NCBI RefSeq assembly: GCF_014066305.1
Contig: NW_023501077.1
Coordinates: forward strand, 226,001 to 290,000
DNA length: 64,000 nucleotides
Source of the DNA: Letharia columbiana
Taxonomy: Eukaryota; Ascomycota; Lecanoromycetes; Lecanorales; Parmeliaceae
Reading direction: 5' to 3'
In this document: piece by piece, positions 48,520 through 60,691 of the stretch
Layout: every line of letters starts with the position of its first letter
How positions within the stretch are numbered: position 1 is the first letter of the stretch
The notes under the pieces: model-generated
The model's database searches: none
Told to the model about the DNA's origin: nothing
The model's input: the letters and a program-made list of their open reading frames with translations, nothing else
Program-made: the position numbers and the translations under genes

Positions 48520-50956
48520 CGTTGCGAGCAGTATGGCGGTAACGCAGCAACGAACTAGAGTGGCAATTACGCGCAGAAGCCAGGCCCAAGTCTGCGGAGA
48601 AAGTACAAGCACATTGAGCGGGATGGCCTTTATGCCGGACAAGCGTGCCAGTCGTTGCTGCGGGAAAGCGGGCAAAGAAAGATTCTCTTGTTGGTGAGCA
48701 TCCGGCTGCAGAAGGCCAAAGAAAGGTGACTCAGTGCAGCCTGACCGGATTGCTACAGCTGATGCGATAAGATAGGAGAATGAGCTGGAGAGTGGCCGTA
48801 CACTGAATGCAGAGCCTCATGGCATTTGGAGGAGTCGGCCGCAGACACCAAATGTGGAGAACAAGCTTGACCCTGTTCGGCTCTAGCCGCGGCATGAGCG
48901 ACAACCTCACATGGAAAAGCAAATCGCCTCGATCCTAAAGTACTTACTGTATTTAGAGAACTCACTCAATGTGCCACCGGTGCCAGGCGCGCTGCCAGAA
49001 CAAATGGGCATTTGCGGTGTTATGAACCCTTGTAATGTTGACATTCTGAGTACAAAATACAGATACGAGGTTCATGACCCATGAAGCACTCTGTCTGGAC
49101 TGTTTCTACACATTGATTGCTAAGTTTTCTTGGCTCGATACCTATGAGTACATTAAGTTTGGAAGATGTCAGTCAGTACCAAGACTGTCACTTCTTCTGG
49201 CAGCTTGCCTGATGCTTCACCAACCCAATCTTTCTTGTGTTTTGAAGGTAGGAAGTCCCCTATTGTGACCATATGTAGATGCGGAAGCATGCGGGCCCGG
49301 CAAGCTGTCAAACAAACTGAAAGTTTGCGTCGCCAAATCCCCATGCTGGCCCTTATTTTCACTTCGCTTTTGGGCATCAAAGCCAGGATTATTTTTATTC
49401 AGGACCGAAATTCTTCCCAAGAGAGCCTCAAACAGCTCAGAAATTTCCTCGTCGATAACTCTTTATCAAGCTTTGGAGGAGATGTACTATTCCATTGCCT
49501 TTTGTTCTGACGCCATGCGGTTGGTAGTAGTACTCAGTGACCCATGACTACCATGACACTGGCCCAGGCTATCTGACATTGAGCCTTCCCTTCCCCCCCA
49601 CCATTGAAGTGCAGATGGAAAGGCGCTTACTAAAGTCTAGGATAACATGGCGCAAAGCGAAAAATGGTCGACGCAGCTGCAAAGGTGTGTAAAGAAAAGC
49701 CAATCTCAATCATGCTTTCAAGTCAATCAGGCAATCTGCTCCAGAGATGGCTTCACAATAAGGAATGCTAGCACTCCTGTCCTCAGCTTCACTACTCTTC
49801 TAAATCGCATGCGCAACAGTCCCAGCATTGTCATAACTTGTACGGTGCTTCTACTCTGCACTCTGCTTCGAACGTCGCTGTGATTGCTCAGTCGTTCCCT
49901 CGTGCGATAACGACAACATCAAATCCTTTGAGATACTGATCATCTAAATTCTGTATGACCATAGTACATTGCGTGTCGGGCATTCGGAAGATTTTGCGTC
50001 GACGACGATTCTACGCACGAAATTTATGGCTCTTCCGCTGCACCAACACATTGTTGTGCCGCTACAGGTTCCCGAAAGAACATTCCTAGGGACTACACGC
50101 GCGTGTGACGGTGACCTCATAGTCACACCGTCCCTGTAATGATGGGAACGCCGCCTCCCAATATCCCACAAAAGACCCCACATGACCGTCCCATCACCAA
50201 AGGCATCTACCCCACAGACCTCGTGGGACTTTATGCGTTTACGTTCCGGACGCAAACAATGTTCGGGCCTGAAAAATCTGATATAAGGAAGGACTCTGAG
50301 GTACCACCACTGTGCCAACGTCACCAGGGTTCGTGCCAGCGGGTAGCTAATTCCCTGCAGCGTCTTCAACAATTCCAGCGGCTGCTGTTTCTTCTGCCCC
50401 TACAACGTCAGTCTTGGTCAAAGACAAGAGCGCCTTGACGGCACCTCGAATAGGCTGCTGCTGCGTTGGCTGGACGCTCGGACTTCTAGCTCCTCGAAGC
50501 CAAGACTCGTTGTCCAAGGTGGTGTTCTAGCAAACACACCCACAAAGTACCCAGCCACTGTCTCGTATGGAGTGACCGTTATCTCATACTCGTATGTATT
50601 CTCTGACTCGTTAATCTCAACCACCGCCTCGCAATTTCCAACTTCTGAGACCGACAGCTGATTCGCGACCTCAATAACACATTGACGTCAACAACGACTG
50701 CCTCATCAACTCGAACAACGATTTTGAGGGCTGCTACTATCACAACTCTAGCTCCCAAGACAATTACGTCTACGTCATACTTGCTCAGTCCTGACAAGCT
50801 TGATATACTCATGGATGGAAATGGAGGGAAAGACTGATTTGACAGCTTCTTGGTAGCTAGCATCGTCCACAGGTTCCGTCCTGAGACGCTCAACATACTC
50901 AAAGATTGGGGGCTCAACATAATGAGTGATGGATCTGGAGGGGTCAGGAACGACTC
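48520..50956. other. Gene-poor region upstream of adenylate cyclase
   Basis: No intact gene seen. Around 50560-50840 (plus) two frames alternate in Ser/Thr-rich sequence (SYGVTVISYSYVFSDSLIST, then TASSTRTTILRAATITTLAP), suggestive of a decayed secreted or wall protein, but this is weak. Confidence 0.4.
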
Positions 50957-51640
50957 TAGGATGTCAAACCTTCCCTAGGAAACCCTCAAAGACCTCCCAA
51001 TATTCATCCGAGTAGAAATGGTTTTCCTGGGCGAAACCCCTAAGCTCGAGCTCCCATGAGCGAAGAGATGCAAGTAGATTTTCTCCATCATCACATTTCC
51101 ATATAGATCCGAATCTGTCTAGTACATCGACAGATGTGCCGCGTACCTGAAGTTCGAGCGAGTCGTGGTTTACTTGTATTTCTTATCGCGAGGTCGGGAA
51201 GAGTGGTATAACCTCCATATCTGCAATCGAGTCGCTGTCTTTGTCTGCCCAATTTGGCACCCAGGATGGTAAATTCATTAGCACTGTGTCATTTCGACAA
51301 CCAATGTCAGCTCGAACCAACAGCTTCATTCCATCTCCGCAATTAATTGTAGATAGAGAACATTCACAGTAGACGTTCTGAACTGACTTGATGTAATCGG
51401 ATGGAGAATAGTGCTGCACATTGTTGGCTATGGCACGTAGTGAGTACTCTTTATCACGTGGGTCTGAGCATTGACAATCTCGAAATTGGCAAGGAGCTCG
51501 ATCAAACTGTAGTCTATACATCTTTTCTTCTTGCAATGTTGTACATAGAGAAGTGTTTTCCAGCTGGTTGCCGTATCAGAAGTAGCTAAGAGGGTCGGCG
51601 TGTCTATGTCGAGTTGTAGTTCCGCCAGAGCATTGGGTAG
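50957..51640 (-). pseudogene. HET-domain-type (heterokaryon incompatibility) gene fragment
   Basis: Only the region after the HET domain is found. In order: SWKTLLYVQHCKKKRC with DYSLIELLANF, then after a one-base deletion RDCQCSDPRDKEYSLRAIAN, YIKSVQNVYCECS, LPSWVPNWADKDSD, a TAA stop near 51184, and EIQVNHDSLELQVRGTSVDV ending at a TGA near 50963. DPRDKxYSL and LPSWVPxW are hallmark segments of HET proteins. The N-terminal HET domain itself is not found upstream, so it is lost or outside recognisable sequence. Confidence 0.65.
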
Positions 51641-52228
51641 ACAGGTTTAGCAATGATTTTCAAAAGAATAACTTAAGTACCATAGCTAGGATTCTTATAC
51701 TTCCTTCTTCTTTGCCTTAATATGACTACGACTACTTGTAGTTCGCGGGAAGCGTTGATTGATGACCTCTTACCGAGCCACCGAGCCTACCTTAATTGCG
51801 CCATTGCCAAGCTTCTGGCTGGCGGGAACGGGCGCTAATGCAACCCTAGCTTTGAGTTTCCGTGCCGACGGATTTCTAGTAAACAATTGCCAGCCCTCTC
51901 TTTTCTCTGTCGCTCCTCCTTCCGAGCTTGCATTCTACTTTTTACATGATTGTCTCTAGCATTCCAGCCACCGAACATAATTGCTCTAATCACATCTCGC
52001 AAAAATATCAAATCTCACGTACTTCTACTGCACGCGTCACCGCTAACAAAATCCAGAAGAATTAAAGGAGTGGCTGGAGGAAAGTGCGGTGGTGAGGATA
52101 AATTTGGAGTTCTTGAAGAACGACCAAATAATTCGGGAAGTCACCCCCACCACTCTGCTGTTCTCCTGCGTCCTCTTCCCATTCTTTCTTCTCTACTCGC
52201 TGCATCCACTACCCATCATCACTATCAC

Positions 52229-52278
<50 letters not shown>

Positions 52279-52389
52279 CCGACTGCGTTATTGCCTTCAT
52301 CCCATATAATTACCATCATCAGTCGCTGTCGCTAGCTCATAGGTTCCACAATCAACGGCTCATTGCCGACAAGACCTGCCTTGCCCAAC
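51641..52389. promoter_or_regulatory. CRH gene upstream region
   Basis: About 750 bp of presumed promoter and 5' UTR, with a (CAT)16 microsatellite at 52229-52276 and a pyrimidine-rich stretch at 52150-52200. Confidence 0.4.
52229..52276. repeat. (CAT)16 microsatellite
   Basis: Sixteen perfect CAT units about 115 bp upstream of the CRH start codon, probably within its 5' UTR. Confidence 0.95.
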
Positions 52390-54286
52390 ATGAGATCGCA
52401 AACATTCCTCGCCGCCGTCATGGCCATCTGGGCAGCTGCCCCGGCTTCTGCTCAGACCTACACAAATTGCAATCCTCTCACAAGCAGTAAGTCCTTGGCT
52501 TCGGACCAATTTGGGCCTCGGGCTAACATTGCATAGCCAATTGCCCAGCCGACACAGCACTTGGCAAATCAGTAAACATCGATTTTACCTCTGGGGAATC
52601 CAGCTCCTTCACCCCTCAGGGCAGCCCAACATACGATTCAAATGGAGCCTCATTCACAGTAGCAAAAGCTGGTGATTCTCCACTCATTGCATCAAAATGG
52701 TACATCATGTTCGGCCACGTCGAGTTCGTGGTCAAAGCGGCTCCCGGGGTTGGAATTGTGAGCAGCGCGATCCTACAGTCAGACGACCTGGATGAAATCG
52801 ACTTTGAATGGCTTGGATATGACGATGCCAATGTCCAAACCAACTACTTCGGCAAGGGTGAGACGACCACCTATAATCGAGGGCAGGCAAATGCCGCCGC
52901 CAGTAATCACGATGATTTCATTACGTATGCCATCGACTGGACAGCTGATCAAATCACCTGGCAAGTCAATGGAGCCACTGTCCGGACTTTGACTCCAGAC
53001 TCGACTGGAGGGTACCCATATCCTCAGACTCCAATGATGATCAAGGTTGGCTCGTGGAGTGGTGGTGACGCTTCAGCAGCCCTCGGTACTAGACGTAAGT
53101 CAGGATCCAGGATCTACGTCTCGATATGATGCGACTGACGACTTGCTTCAGAATGGGCGACAGGTCAAGCTTCGGGCACCGTATACACCGACTACACCTC
53201 CGGACCCTACTCCATGGTGCTTAAGTCTATTGCCGCCACTGACTATTCGACTGGGAGTCAGTATGAATACTCGGGCACAGACGGTACATGGCAGTCCATC
53301 ACCGCTGTAAATGGTAAAGTCGTTTCAACTGGCAATGGTGATACTGCAATCAACGCCGACGTAGCGCCATCAACCACCGGGACTACCAACGGCCCAATGC
53401 CATTTCAAGGAACTCATGCTGAGTCGTCATCGTCCGTCATTCAGCCAAACGCGGGCGGATGGACCCCAACTACGCTTTCGTCAAGCAGCACGGCAACAGT
53501 CACAACATATCCGGGTCTGCCAGCTGGGTGGACAGTGACAAGTTCTGGCAAAGTCCTTCCGCCAAGTGCGGCATCTGTGAGTGAGCTGCCCTGTACTCAA
53601 GGCAATTAACCCGCATTACGCTGACTTTGGGCAGGTAACGTCCCCACAAGTATCGTCTACTTCATTGCCAGCGGACTCGCAGCAGGTATGTGCTTTCCGG
53701 ATCAGTCCCTTCCTATTCAGATTTCGATCAGGGCAGGGTGACGTTTTTTGGGAGTGTGGCATCTTGTGATCCTTGTACTCGGCTTCACGTCCTGAAAAGG
53801 CGTTCTTCCCTGTGTTGTGCTCCCTGCATTTGTGACACATGTTAATATTATGTTTTGGAAGCGGCTTATTCTCCTTGTTGCCCGTCCTTCGTGAACATCT
53901 CTTACGCGTCGACTTTGTGTCATAGAAGGGCATGCTGACTCTGACATTAGGGTTCTCCTGGGGATGGTGGATATGAAGTCGTCACATCGTATAATCAACA
54001 AGGATTTCCTATGATCATCACTCAACCAGCTGGAGCTGCGACTGCGGTGAAGTCATACAACGAACAAGGTTTCTTGATCACCGACAGCCCTTCTTTCACG
54101 ACTCGAGCATCGCCTACAGCTCTTGCTGACAGTGCTGTAAGCTCGCCTGTTGTTTCTGCGGCGGCTTCCGCCTCTCAAAAGGTCACAAAACTCGTTTCAG
54201 CTTCTGCGAAGGCAGGGGCCTGGAAGGCTGCAGACCTTGTAATTCTATTCGCGGGCTGGCTCCTGGCCACTTCGCTCATGCTTTGA
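52390..54286 (+). CDS. CRH-type cell-wall transglycosylase (GH16), GPI-anchored
   Basis: Crh proteins cross-link chitin to beta-glucan at the cell surface. Exons 52390-52486, 52537-53094, 53152-53576, 53635-53685 and 53951-54286 encode 488 residues. A signal peptide (MRSQTFLAAVMAIWAAAPASA) precedes a short Cys-containing N-terminus (TNCNPLTSTNCPADTALG). The GH16 catalytic motif is DEIDFEWLG, with Glu119 as nucleophile and Glu123 as acid/base. Further GH16 blocks are YFGKGETTTYNRGQ and YAIDWTADQITWQVNGATVR. A Ser/Thr-rich stalk follows. The C-terminus ends in a hydrophobic tail (DLVILFAGWLLATSLML) after a small-residue region, as for a GPI anchor. Introns are 50, 57, 58 and an unusually long 265 bp; the last is bounded by GTATGT and CTGACATTAG. 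A class I-like Crh1 or Utr2 relative. Confidence 0.9.
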
Positions 54287-55069
54287 GCGGGTAACTGCAT
54301 AGCGAAGGATCGAGTACTAAAAATTTGCAGCGAGACATCTGTTTTTCAGCATAGCGTTGGAGGGACAAAGGGCAGGCTATTGTGAACAAGAATGGGGTCA
54401 ATGATTCATGCTTAATGACTAACAATTACATAGAATTCTTCCTCTTGCAGGTATAAAAGAAACCGAAAGGCATCATAATGTTAATACTTCACTGGAGAGT
54501 TCATGGCTCTCCTCCTTTTTGCTTTCGTTATCATCTGCTGACAGTCTTTCAAGCAAGCTGACAACAGAAGTAGCGGTTGCGTTGGATCCCAAATCCCAAC
54601 AAACTTGACAACCAGCAGGAAATACCTACTTAGGAAGTTCTTAGTCTGCGGAGTACTTTGCCCAGATCCTTGACTTCACATGAATTGCCAAGTTGCTGAG
54701 ATGGTATTTTTTGATTATATGCAATGCTAATCTCAGTGAGATCTGACGCTTGAGGGTCTCACCAAGAACTATATCGGCCCAGCTCCTCCTCTATCCTATC
54801 TATATCGCCGGGTAAATAGGTAGCTGATACAAACGCCGCGTTGTGCAGCTTCTCTTGTTTTTCCGCAATGGTATTCCATTGCCTATTTACTTCTGTTATC
54901 CAGTGATTCGCCACAATGCTCGATTACTTCTTCGCCCACCCGTGCCGGTTTTCTCTGCTTCCCCTTACTTTTTTGTGTGTCTATTTTGCTTCAACTGATC
55001 TTCCCAAAACTGTGCTACTACTACCAAGCTTGGGTCCTTTGCCTCCAAAATTCGCTCATATCCCCCACT
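54287..55069. other. Intergenic region
   Basis: About 780 bp; no gene recognised. Any N-terminal (SPX) part of the following relic is not identifiable here. Confidence 0.4.
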
Positions 55070-56620
55070 TGGTGTCGATGTCGTACATCGTGGTATCCAT
55101 CACTCCCACGACGACACGGATACTTGCGTGAAGGGGAACATGCCCGTCGTGGAGCTTCTACTTCGAGCAGGACCAGATCCAAACGTACGTGACCTCTTCG
55201 GCTGGTCAGCGAAAGACCCATGCTGCCTTCAGAGGCTACTTGCCTATCGCACAGGTGCTGATGGCGTTGGATGTGGGAAGCTTCAAGGCGAGCTCAACGT
55301 ACAACAGCCTCCAAGAAAGGGAGCAGCGCATCGAGAAAGTGATTCCGTCATTTGAGCATCCGACATAGGGCAAATTACATTTTCATACCCCAAACTATGG
55401 GATTCTTACAGTTTCATACCCCATCTTGGACAACATGCTAAACCGAGTCTGGTTCGTGATGCATGTCATGAGCTGCTCACTGTTTTCATGATAACGAGCG
55501 AAGATGTTCAACTTACGAAAGACGATGCGCCGATCATATACCATGACTTCCTCATGAGTGAAATAGGAATAGATGCACCATCCATTACATATTCACACTC
55601 TAGAGCAGGTAATTCCGATATTTTTTGGTCTGCCCCAGTATCCCCGCAAACTTACTCCCACAATTCTTGTACATCAGCGAGTCGCAGTCGACTCCAGGAG
55701 ATTTTCCATCATTGGCGGAGAAAACATACACAGAAAGATGCGGAGACCAACTCGGTGCCGGCTATAGACCGCGCTCACATTCTTCGAACGTGTACGAACA
55801 GTCCTGTGCTAAAAGCCTAGTGGAGCGTATGAAGCATACAGTCGAGTTCAAGCTCAACGAACTTAAAGGGTGTGACTCACACAAAGGGGACACCAGGAGT
55901 GAATACATCCAAGCATCGTTCTTGACTTGAGAGGATCTGTTTGTGAAGCTTCCCGAGTCCGTCAGATTTGCCGTCGAAATTAGTAAGTCCTCTGCCTACA
56001 ACATCCCCAAAAGAAAGGGCCTCAGAAGCTAAGCTTGTTTCCTCCCAGAATATCCCGTGCTCTTTGAAGCTCGTGACTGGGGAATGGACACCTATGCTGT
56101 AGATTAGAACCACCTTGTCGACACCATCCTCGACAATATCTACCGGTTTGCCGGAAATCGCACCATGTTCTTTTTGTAGTTCAGGCCCGACATTCGCATT
56201 CTGCTCTCAAACAAACAACACGTCTACCCCGTCGTCTTCCTGACTGAATCTGGTCACATCCCCTCTGCCGACGCACGCGCAGACAGCCTTGAACAGGCGA
56301 TTCATTTTGCCAGAGGCTGGCGCCTGCCGCGTGTCATTAGCCGATCGGAGCCGCTAGTATTGAGTCCAGATCTGATTAGACATGTGAAGGACTCGGGGCT
56401 CCTATGTATCTCGTGGGGAGGTCTCAGTGATGTTCCCGAACATGCCAAGATAATTCGCGAGTTTGAACTTACACGGGACATTCTCGCTACATGGATCTGA
56501 AGATGATTTTCGGCTGATACTTGAGTCAATATAGACGCAAGCGAAGGCTGGCCTTGATGCCATCATTACCGACAGCGTCAATTTGATCTCCCAGATTTTA
56601 AGTAAAGACTGGAGTATCGT
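55070..56620 (+). pseudogene. GDE1-type glycerophosphodiester phosphodiesterase pseudogene (ankyrin + GDPD)
   Basis: Relic of a Gde1/Pho81-type protein, which in yeast cleaves glycerophosphocholine. Ankyrin part: VKGNMPVVELLLRAG and DPNVRDLFGWSAK, then one frame over AAFRGYLPIAQVLMALD. GDPD part: DVQLTKDDAPIIYHDFLMSE (metal-binding strand), LVERMKHTVEFKLNELKG, EDLFVKLPESVRFAVEI, HLVDTILDNIYRFAGNRTM, FRPDIRILLSNKQHVYPVVF, RGWRLPRVISRSEPLVLSPD and AGLDAIITDSVNLISQIL. Several in-frame stops (near 55928, 56106 and 56178) and frameshifts (an extra C near 55209; more around 55600) disable it. Order and spacing are still colinear with the family. Confidence 0.75.
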
Positions 56621-57140
56621 GATAGTGAGGAGTGGGTCGCAAACCTGCTACCCTAGAGGCATGGAAATTTTGTAGCACGGTTGGATAGATGGGTTTGAAG
56701 AGCGAGCGTGAAAAGCCGGTGACAGAAAAGACCGCATCGCTTCAAATCTCAGGGAGTGATGACTACTCCTCGTCATCTGTAGTCAGTGAATGCAATTTTC
56801 GGACAGAAAGTGCTCTGATGGATTGTTTATGTCTAGACTCTAATAAGTCTCCTCAAAGTAACCGGACTGCCGAGCACATTGATCCTGCCAAGATATACTA
56901 GTAGACTTTAGGGCTGTGGAAAGCGCATGCCTGGGAATTTCTGCCTTAGCCGCCAATTAGCGTACGAGTAGTCAAAAGAAAAGCTCCTCACGATGTGTGT
57001 GGGAATTGGGAAAGCAGTCGTACGCTTTCAAGCCTACCTTAGCGAGTAGCAGCGGCCTTCTTTTACTGTATATATACGGTAAATATACGGTTGTTTTATT
57101 GAGACGTGTTAGTAGGCCACCTCCGCCTTTAGACGATGAA
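56621..57140. other. Boundary region before the AT-rich island
   Basis: No gene recognised. Base composition shifts abruptly to AT-rich between about 57060 and 57140, so the left end of the outer retroelement is probably here; its LTR cannot be delimited without a second copy. Confidence 0.4.
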
Positions 57141-58411
57141 GAATAAAAAACGGACTAAATAATTAACGGTTATATATCTTAATACGTATTAATAAAAAAT
57201 CGTATCGAGTTAAAATAACTGTAATATTTTTAATACGTTTTATATATTAAAACCGTTGCGACACCGTTACGACACCGTTATAACACCGTTATAGAACCGA
57301 GAAATCGTTATAGAACCGAGAAACCGTTATAAGATTAAAAACTATTTCGAAAAGAATAAAAAATTAAGAACTCTATAATAGTTAAGATCTATTAAGAATA
57401 AGATATTTATAAAATTAATTAAAAATAAGAGATATATTCGTTAATTCGAATTACGAAACTATCTTACTCTATAAATTTTTATTACTCGATTAATTTTACT
57501 TATTAGATCTAATACGTTATAAACCTTAGCGCTACTTATATTAAGGCGTCGATATCGTATATTCTATATTAAGGTCTCTTTTAGAGTCTAATTTTAATAA
57601 CGTATCTCGTATACTTAAGAGCTTAGCGAATATAAGTTTACTTTATATATCTCGAAGTTTTAATATTTCTTAGAGATTAGTTTTATTATTAAATATACTA
57701 TTAAATTTTATAACGATATTAAATTTTTTATAGTTTATATTTACTAATTAATCGCTAATAGACTACGCTCTTATAATTCTAATCTCTCTATCTTTTAAAG
57801 AAAAAAATTTATTATTATTACGATATTAGATTTATCTCTAAGTCGTATAATAAAAAACGAAGATAATATTAAGAGTCGCTATAGCGTTAATAATAAGTTT
57901 AAGAATTTCTTATTAATAAAAGATCTTACTATAAAATAACGTCTTATAATCGCTAAGATTGAAAATCGTTATCTAAAATAAGAATAAGAATTAGTTATAT
58001 TAGAGGTCTATAATCGCGAGCTTTATAATATTAGCTTATTATCTATAATTAATAAGAACTTATTTATATTAATTATTATCGCGCCTTTAACGAATATACT
58101 AATTAAGACGAAAATACTTTATTCTAAAAGAATATATTTTTATAAGAATATTAATAAGAGAGAGTATTTACGCTAATTTCGCGAAGTTAAAATTAAGTTC
58201 TTTATAAATTCTAAGTATTTTATTACTAATTAATTAAGAATTATTTATTATATATAATCTTTAAAAGATAATCTTAATATTTAATAATATAAATATTATT
58301 AAATTTATAATCTAGAAAATATAACTTTCGAATTCTTTAAATAGTTTCTACTTAATTTAATAGCGAATTTAATAAATCGTTATCTTTTTATTTATAAAAA
58401 GTGAGAGAAGG

Positions 58412-58564
58412 TGTCACGGTACGCCAAGGCCTTGCCTCGCCTTAGGGCTAGGGCTACCTAGCGTGGGCTTGGCACCACACATATTTGCCCTGCAGGCACA
58501 TAGAATAATCAACATCTTTTACACCACACACCAAATCATGACATAGTCACATTGTCTCCTGACA
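58412..58564 (+). repeat. Element A left LTR
   Basis: 153 bp, with TG...CA ends. It differs from the right LTR only at a few positions near its 3' end (ATGACATAGTCAC against ATAACATAGTTAC, both G/C-to-A/T). Confidence 0.9.
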
Positions 58565-58567
58565 ACA

Positions 58568-58580
58568 TGGTAGCAACACC
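58568..58580 (+). promoter_or_regulatory. Candidate primer-binding site of element A
   Basis: TGGTAGCAACACC, three bases inside the left LTR. TGGTAGC is the usual start of an initiator Met-tRNA primer-binding site in fungal LTR elements. Confidence 0.55.
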
Positions 58581-58759
58581 TGAAGATCATTCAACAGGCG
58601 TCTATTAAGTTATTTCGCTCCCACACCAGTTGCCTACTCCTCCCCTAGGACCCCACCTACCTCAACACCAAGTACGCTCCTACACCAGTACTCACAGTCC
58701 CACGAGTCGCTACACGACCCCACCGTCCACTAAGCGATCCTTTTGATAGGCCAGTCGCT

Positions 58760-59206
58760 ATGCCTCTCAACAGCAGCCCTATTCCCGGCTTCTCAGCAGA
58801 GCAAGTCCGCTCCATTACCAAGCTCATAGAAGACGTGCTCGACAAGGCACTTGACAAGCGATTTGGACCACTGCAGCCACAGCAAAAGCAAGCAGCCATT
58901 CCGCCAAAGCCGGCACAGCCACCGAAGCAGGAACAAGAGCATAGGCCACTACCACGGGCAAATACGGAGAAAACTGCGAAGAAGAACAAGAGCACGGGCA
59001 GCAGCAGTCCTATTCAAGCGGGCACACTCTCCACAATTCCACGCCAGGCCACTATGCATAAGTGCGGAGAGCCTTCCCCTCGCCTCAGCAATACACCAGT
59101 TTTCGCCACCCCTCTCGCCTCTCTTCTTACCTCTCTTCTCGCTCTCGCCTCTCCGCTCGACTACACTCGATTTGCGAAGGATATGGAGGCTATAGGCCAA
59201 GGATAG
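58760..59206 (+). CDS. Hypothetical 148-residue protein inside element A
   Basis: ATG-initiated frame MPLNSSPIPGFSAEQVRSIT, with a predicted helix (KLIEDVLDKALDKRFGPLQP), then a Pro/Gln/Lys-rich stretch and a Ser/Leu-rich end. The N-terminal part could be a vestige of a Gag protein. No database family is recognised, and expression is unknown. A shifted frame also remains open over part of it, so coding status is uncertain. Confidence 0.35.
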   Translation: MPLNSSPIPGFSAEQVRSITKLIEDVLDKALDKRFGPLQPQQKQAAIPPKPAQPPKQEQEHRPLPRANTEKTAKKNKSTGSSSPIQAGTLSTIPRQATMHKCGEPSPRLSNTPVFATPLASLLTSLLALASPLDYTRFAKDMEAIGQG

Positions 59207-59298
59207 GTGCATGGATATATGGACGGCGCATGCTTAATGTAGCTATCCAGAGATGCAGCCACGAGGACGTGTCTTTTTTTCTTTCTTTGCGGGCATGT

Positions 59299-59415
59299 TG
59301 TCACGGTACGCCAAGGCCTTGCCTCGCCTTAGGGCTAGGGCTACCTAGCGTGGGCTTGGCACCACACATATTTGCCCTGCAGGCACATAGAATAATCAAC
59401 ATCTTTTACACCACA
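59299..59415 (+). repeat. Element A right LTR, first part
   Basis: First 117 bp of the right LTR, near-identical to 58412-58528, interrupted at CCACA by element B. Confidence 0.9.
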
Positions 59416-59588
59416 TGTTACGAGCGTACCCTTGACACACCACTCAGCCCTCAGCCCTATGGCTAGCGGGCCTTGGCGGAGGCATCTCCTACTATATCAT
59501 GCCTCCTTCCTACCTACATAGTTCGGTAGCCTTATTATCCTCGTTCTACCTCACCCATACTGGTATCGTACCTATGCTGGTCCTGACA
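59416..59588 (+). repeat. Element B left LTR
   Basis: 173 bp; see element B. Confidence 0.92.
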
Positions 59589-60051
59589 TTATAATAAGGC
59601 TCCTTCGTACCCCCCCGGCGAAGAGAAACTTAAACGGACACACTCGAGGATAGCAGAGTGACTAAATAGCTACCGAATATTTCACTTTCTGCTCGGAGCA
59701 AGCGACCGAGCCTGATAAAGAAAACGCTGGGTATTTCTACCATACAGAAGCCCCACCACATATACAAATCACAAACCACCTACATCATTCGAAAGAACCT
59801 ACATCAAACAACCTACATCATCAACGGTAGCCCAATCCATCAAAAAACGAGTCCCCTCCACCGAATACAAGAAATCCTTCTCCGCTCCGCATCGATCTCT
59901 CCGCTCCGTTCTTACCTACATTCAAAACATCATGAATTCTTCAAATCCACCTACATCAACACCAAGATACCTCGCTCCGCATCGCCGATCACCCACACAA
60001 GCCCTACCTTACATACGACGACCTACATAACAAACAAACACCCCCACACTC

Positions 60052-60226
60052 ACAGTGAGCCTGCTACAAAGGCAGCAAACGTACGACCTCTTTACTGAGC
60101 ATGTCGACAACACCATAGTGAGCCTGCTACAATGGCGACGGGAACAGACCCGGCAATACGATTATAACCGACCTCTTCACTAAGCATGTCGACAACACAC
60201 ATAGTAAGCCTGCTACCAAATGGCAT
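60052..60226 (+). repeat. Internal tandem motifs of element B
   Basis: The word AGTGAGCCTGCTAC (third copy AGTAAGCCTGCTAC) occurs three times, alternating with CGACCTCTTYACTRAGCATG plus TCGACAACAC twice. Unit length is about 61-86 bp. Confidence 0.8.
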
Positions 60227-60676
60227 TTAATATATTCGATTCTTATCACCTACCTCCCTATCAAACCCTACAACAGAGGATGGAATGGAGGATGGATTTT
60301 TGATGGCAAGAGCATGGGAGACACAGGGCAAATCTACAGTGAAGCTCCCAGGCCAGGCTGCCAAAAGGTGTTGGAGGTGAATGCATGCGTTGGATTTTCT
60401 TCAATTCTACCGAAGGAATATGGCAAGAAGACTAGGCAAGGAGAAGAACTCGGAGAATCTTGCTGGTACGCAGGCAAGATGTGGCTATATCTCCAGGATC
60501 TCTGGAGAATAATATAGGCATGGCACAGTCAAGACCAGCATGCGGCCCGGCAATACCACTATACCTCGGCAAATCTTCTCCGGTCGAGGCCTACACGGAC
60601 TATGGATGTTTGGAGACACAGGGCAAGCGATGGGCGTGCATCTCCGGTCTACCAGCCATGGGGGCCATGGCTATTT

Positions 60677-60688
60677 GAGAGGGGGGGG
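60677..60688 (+). promoter_or_regulatory. Polypurine tract of element B
   Basis: Twelve purines, GAGA then eight G, three bases before the right LTR: the expected plus-strand primer position. Confidence 0.75.
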
Positions 60689-60691
60689 TAG

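Noticed and set aside
49944..50372. 142-codon minus-strand frame
   Set aside because: No recognisable motifs; the opposite strand shows an equally open frame.
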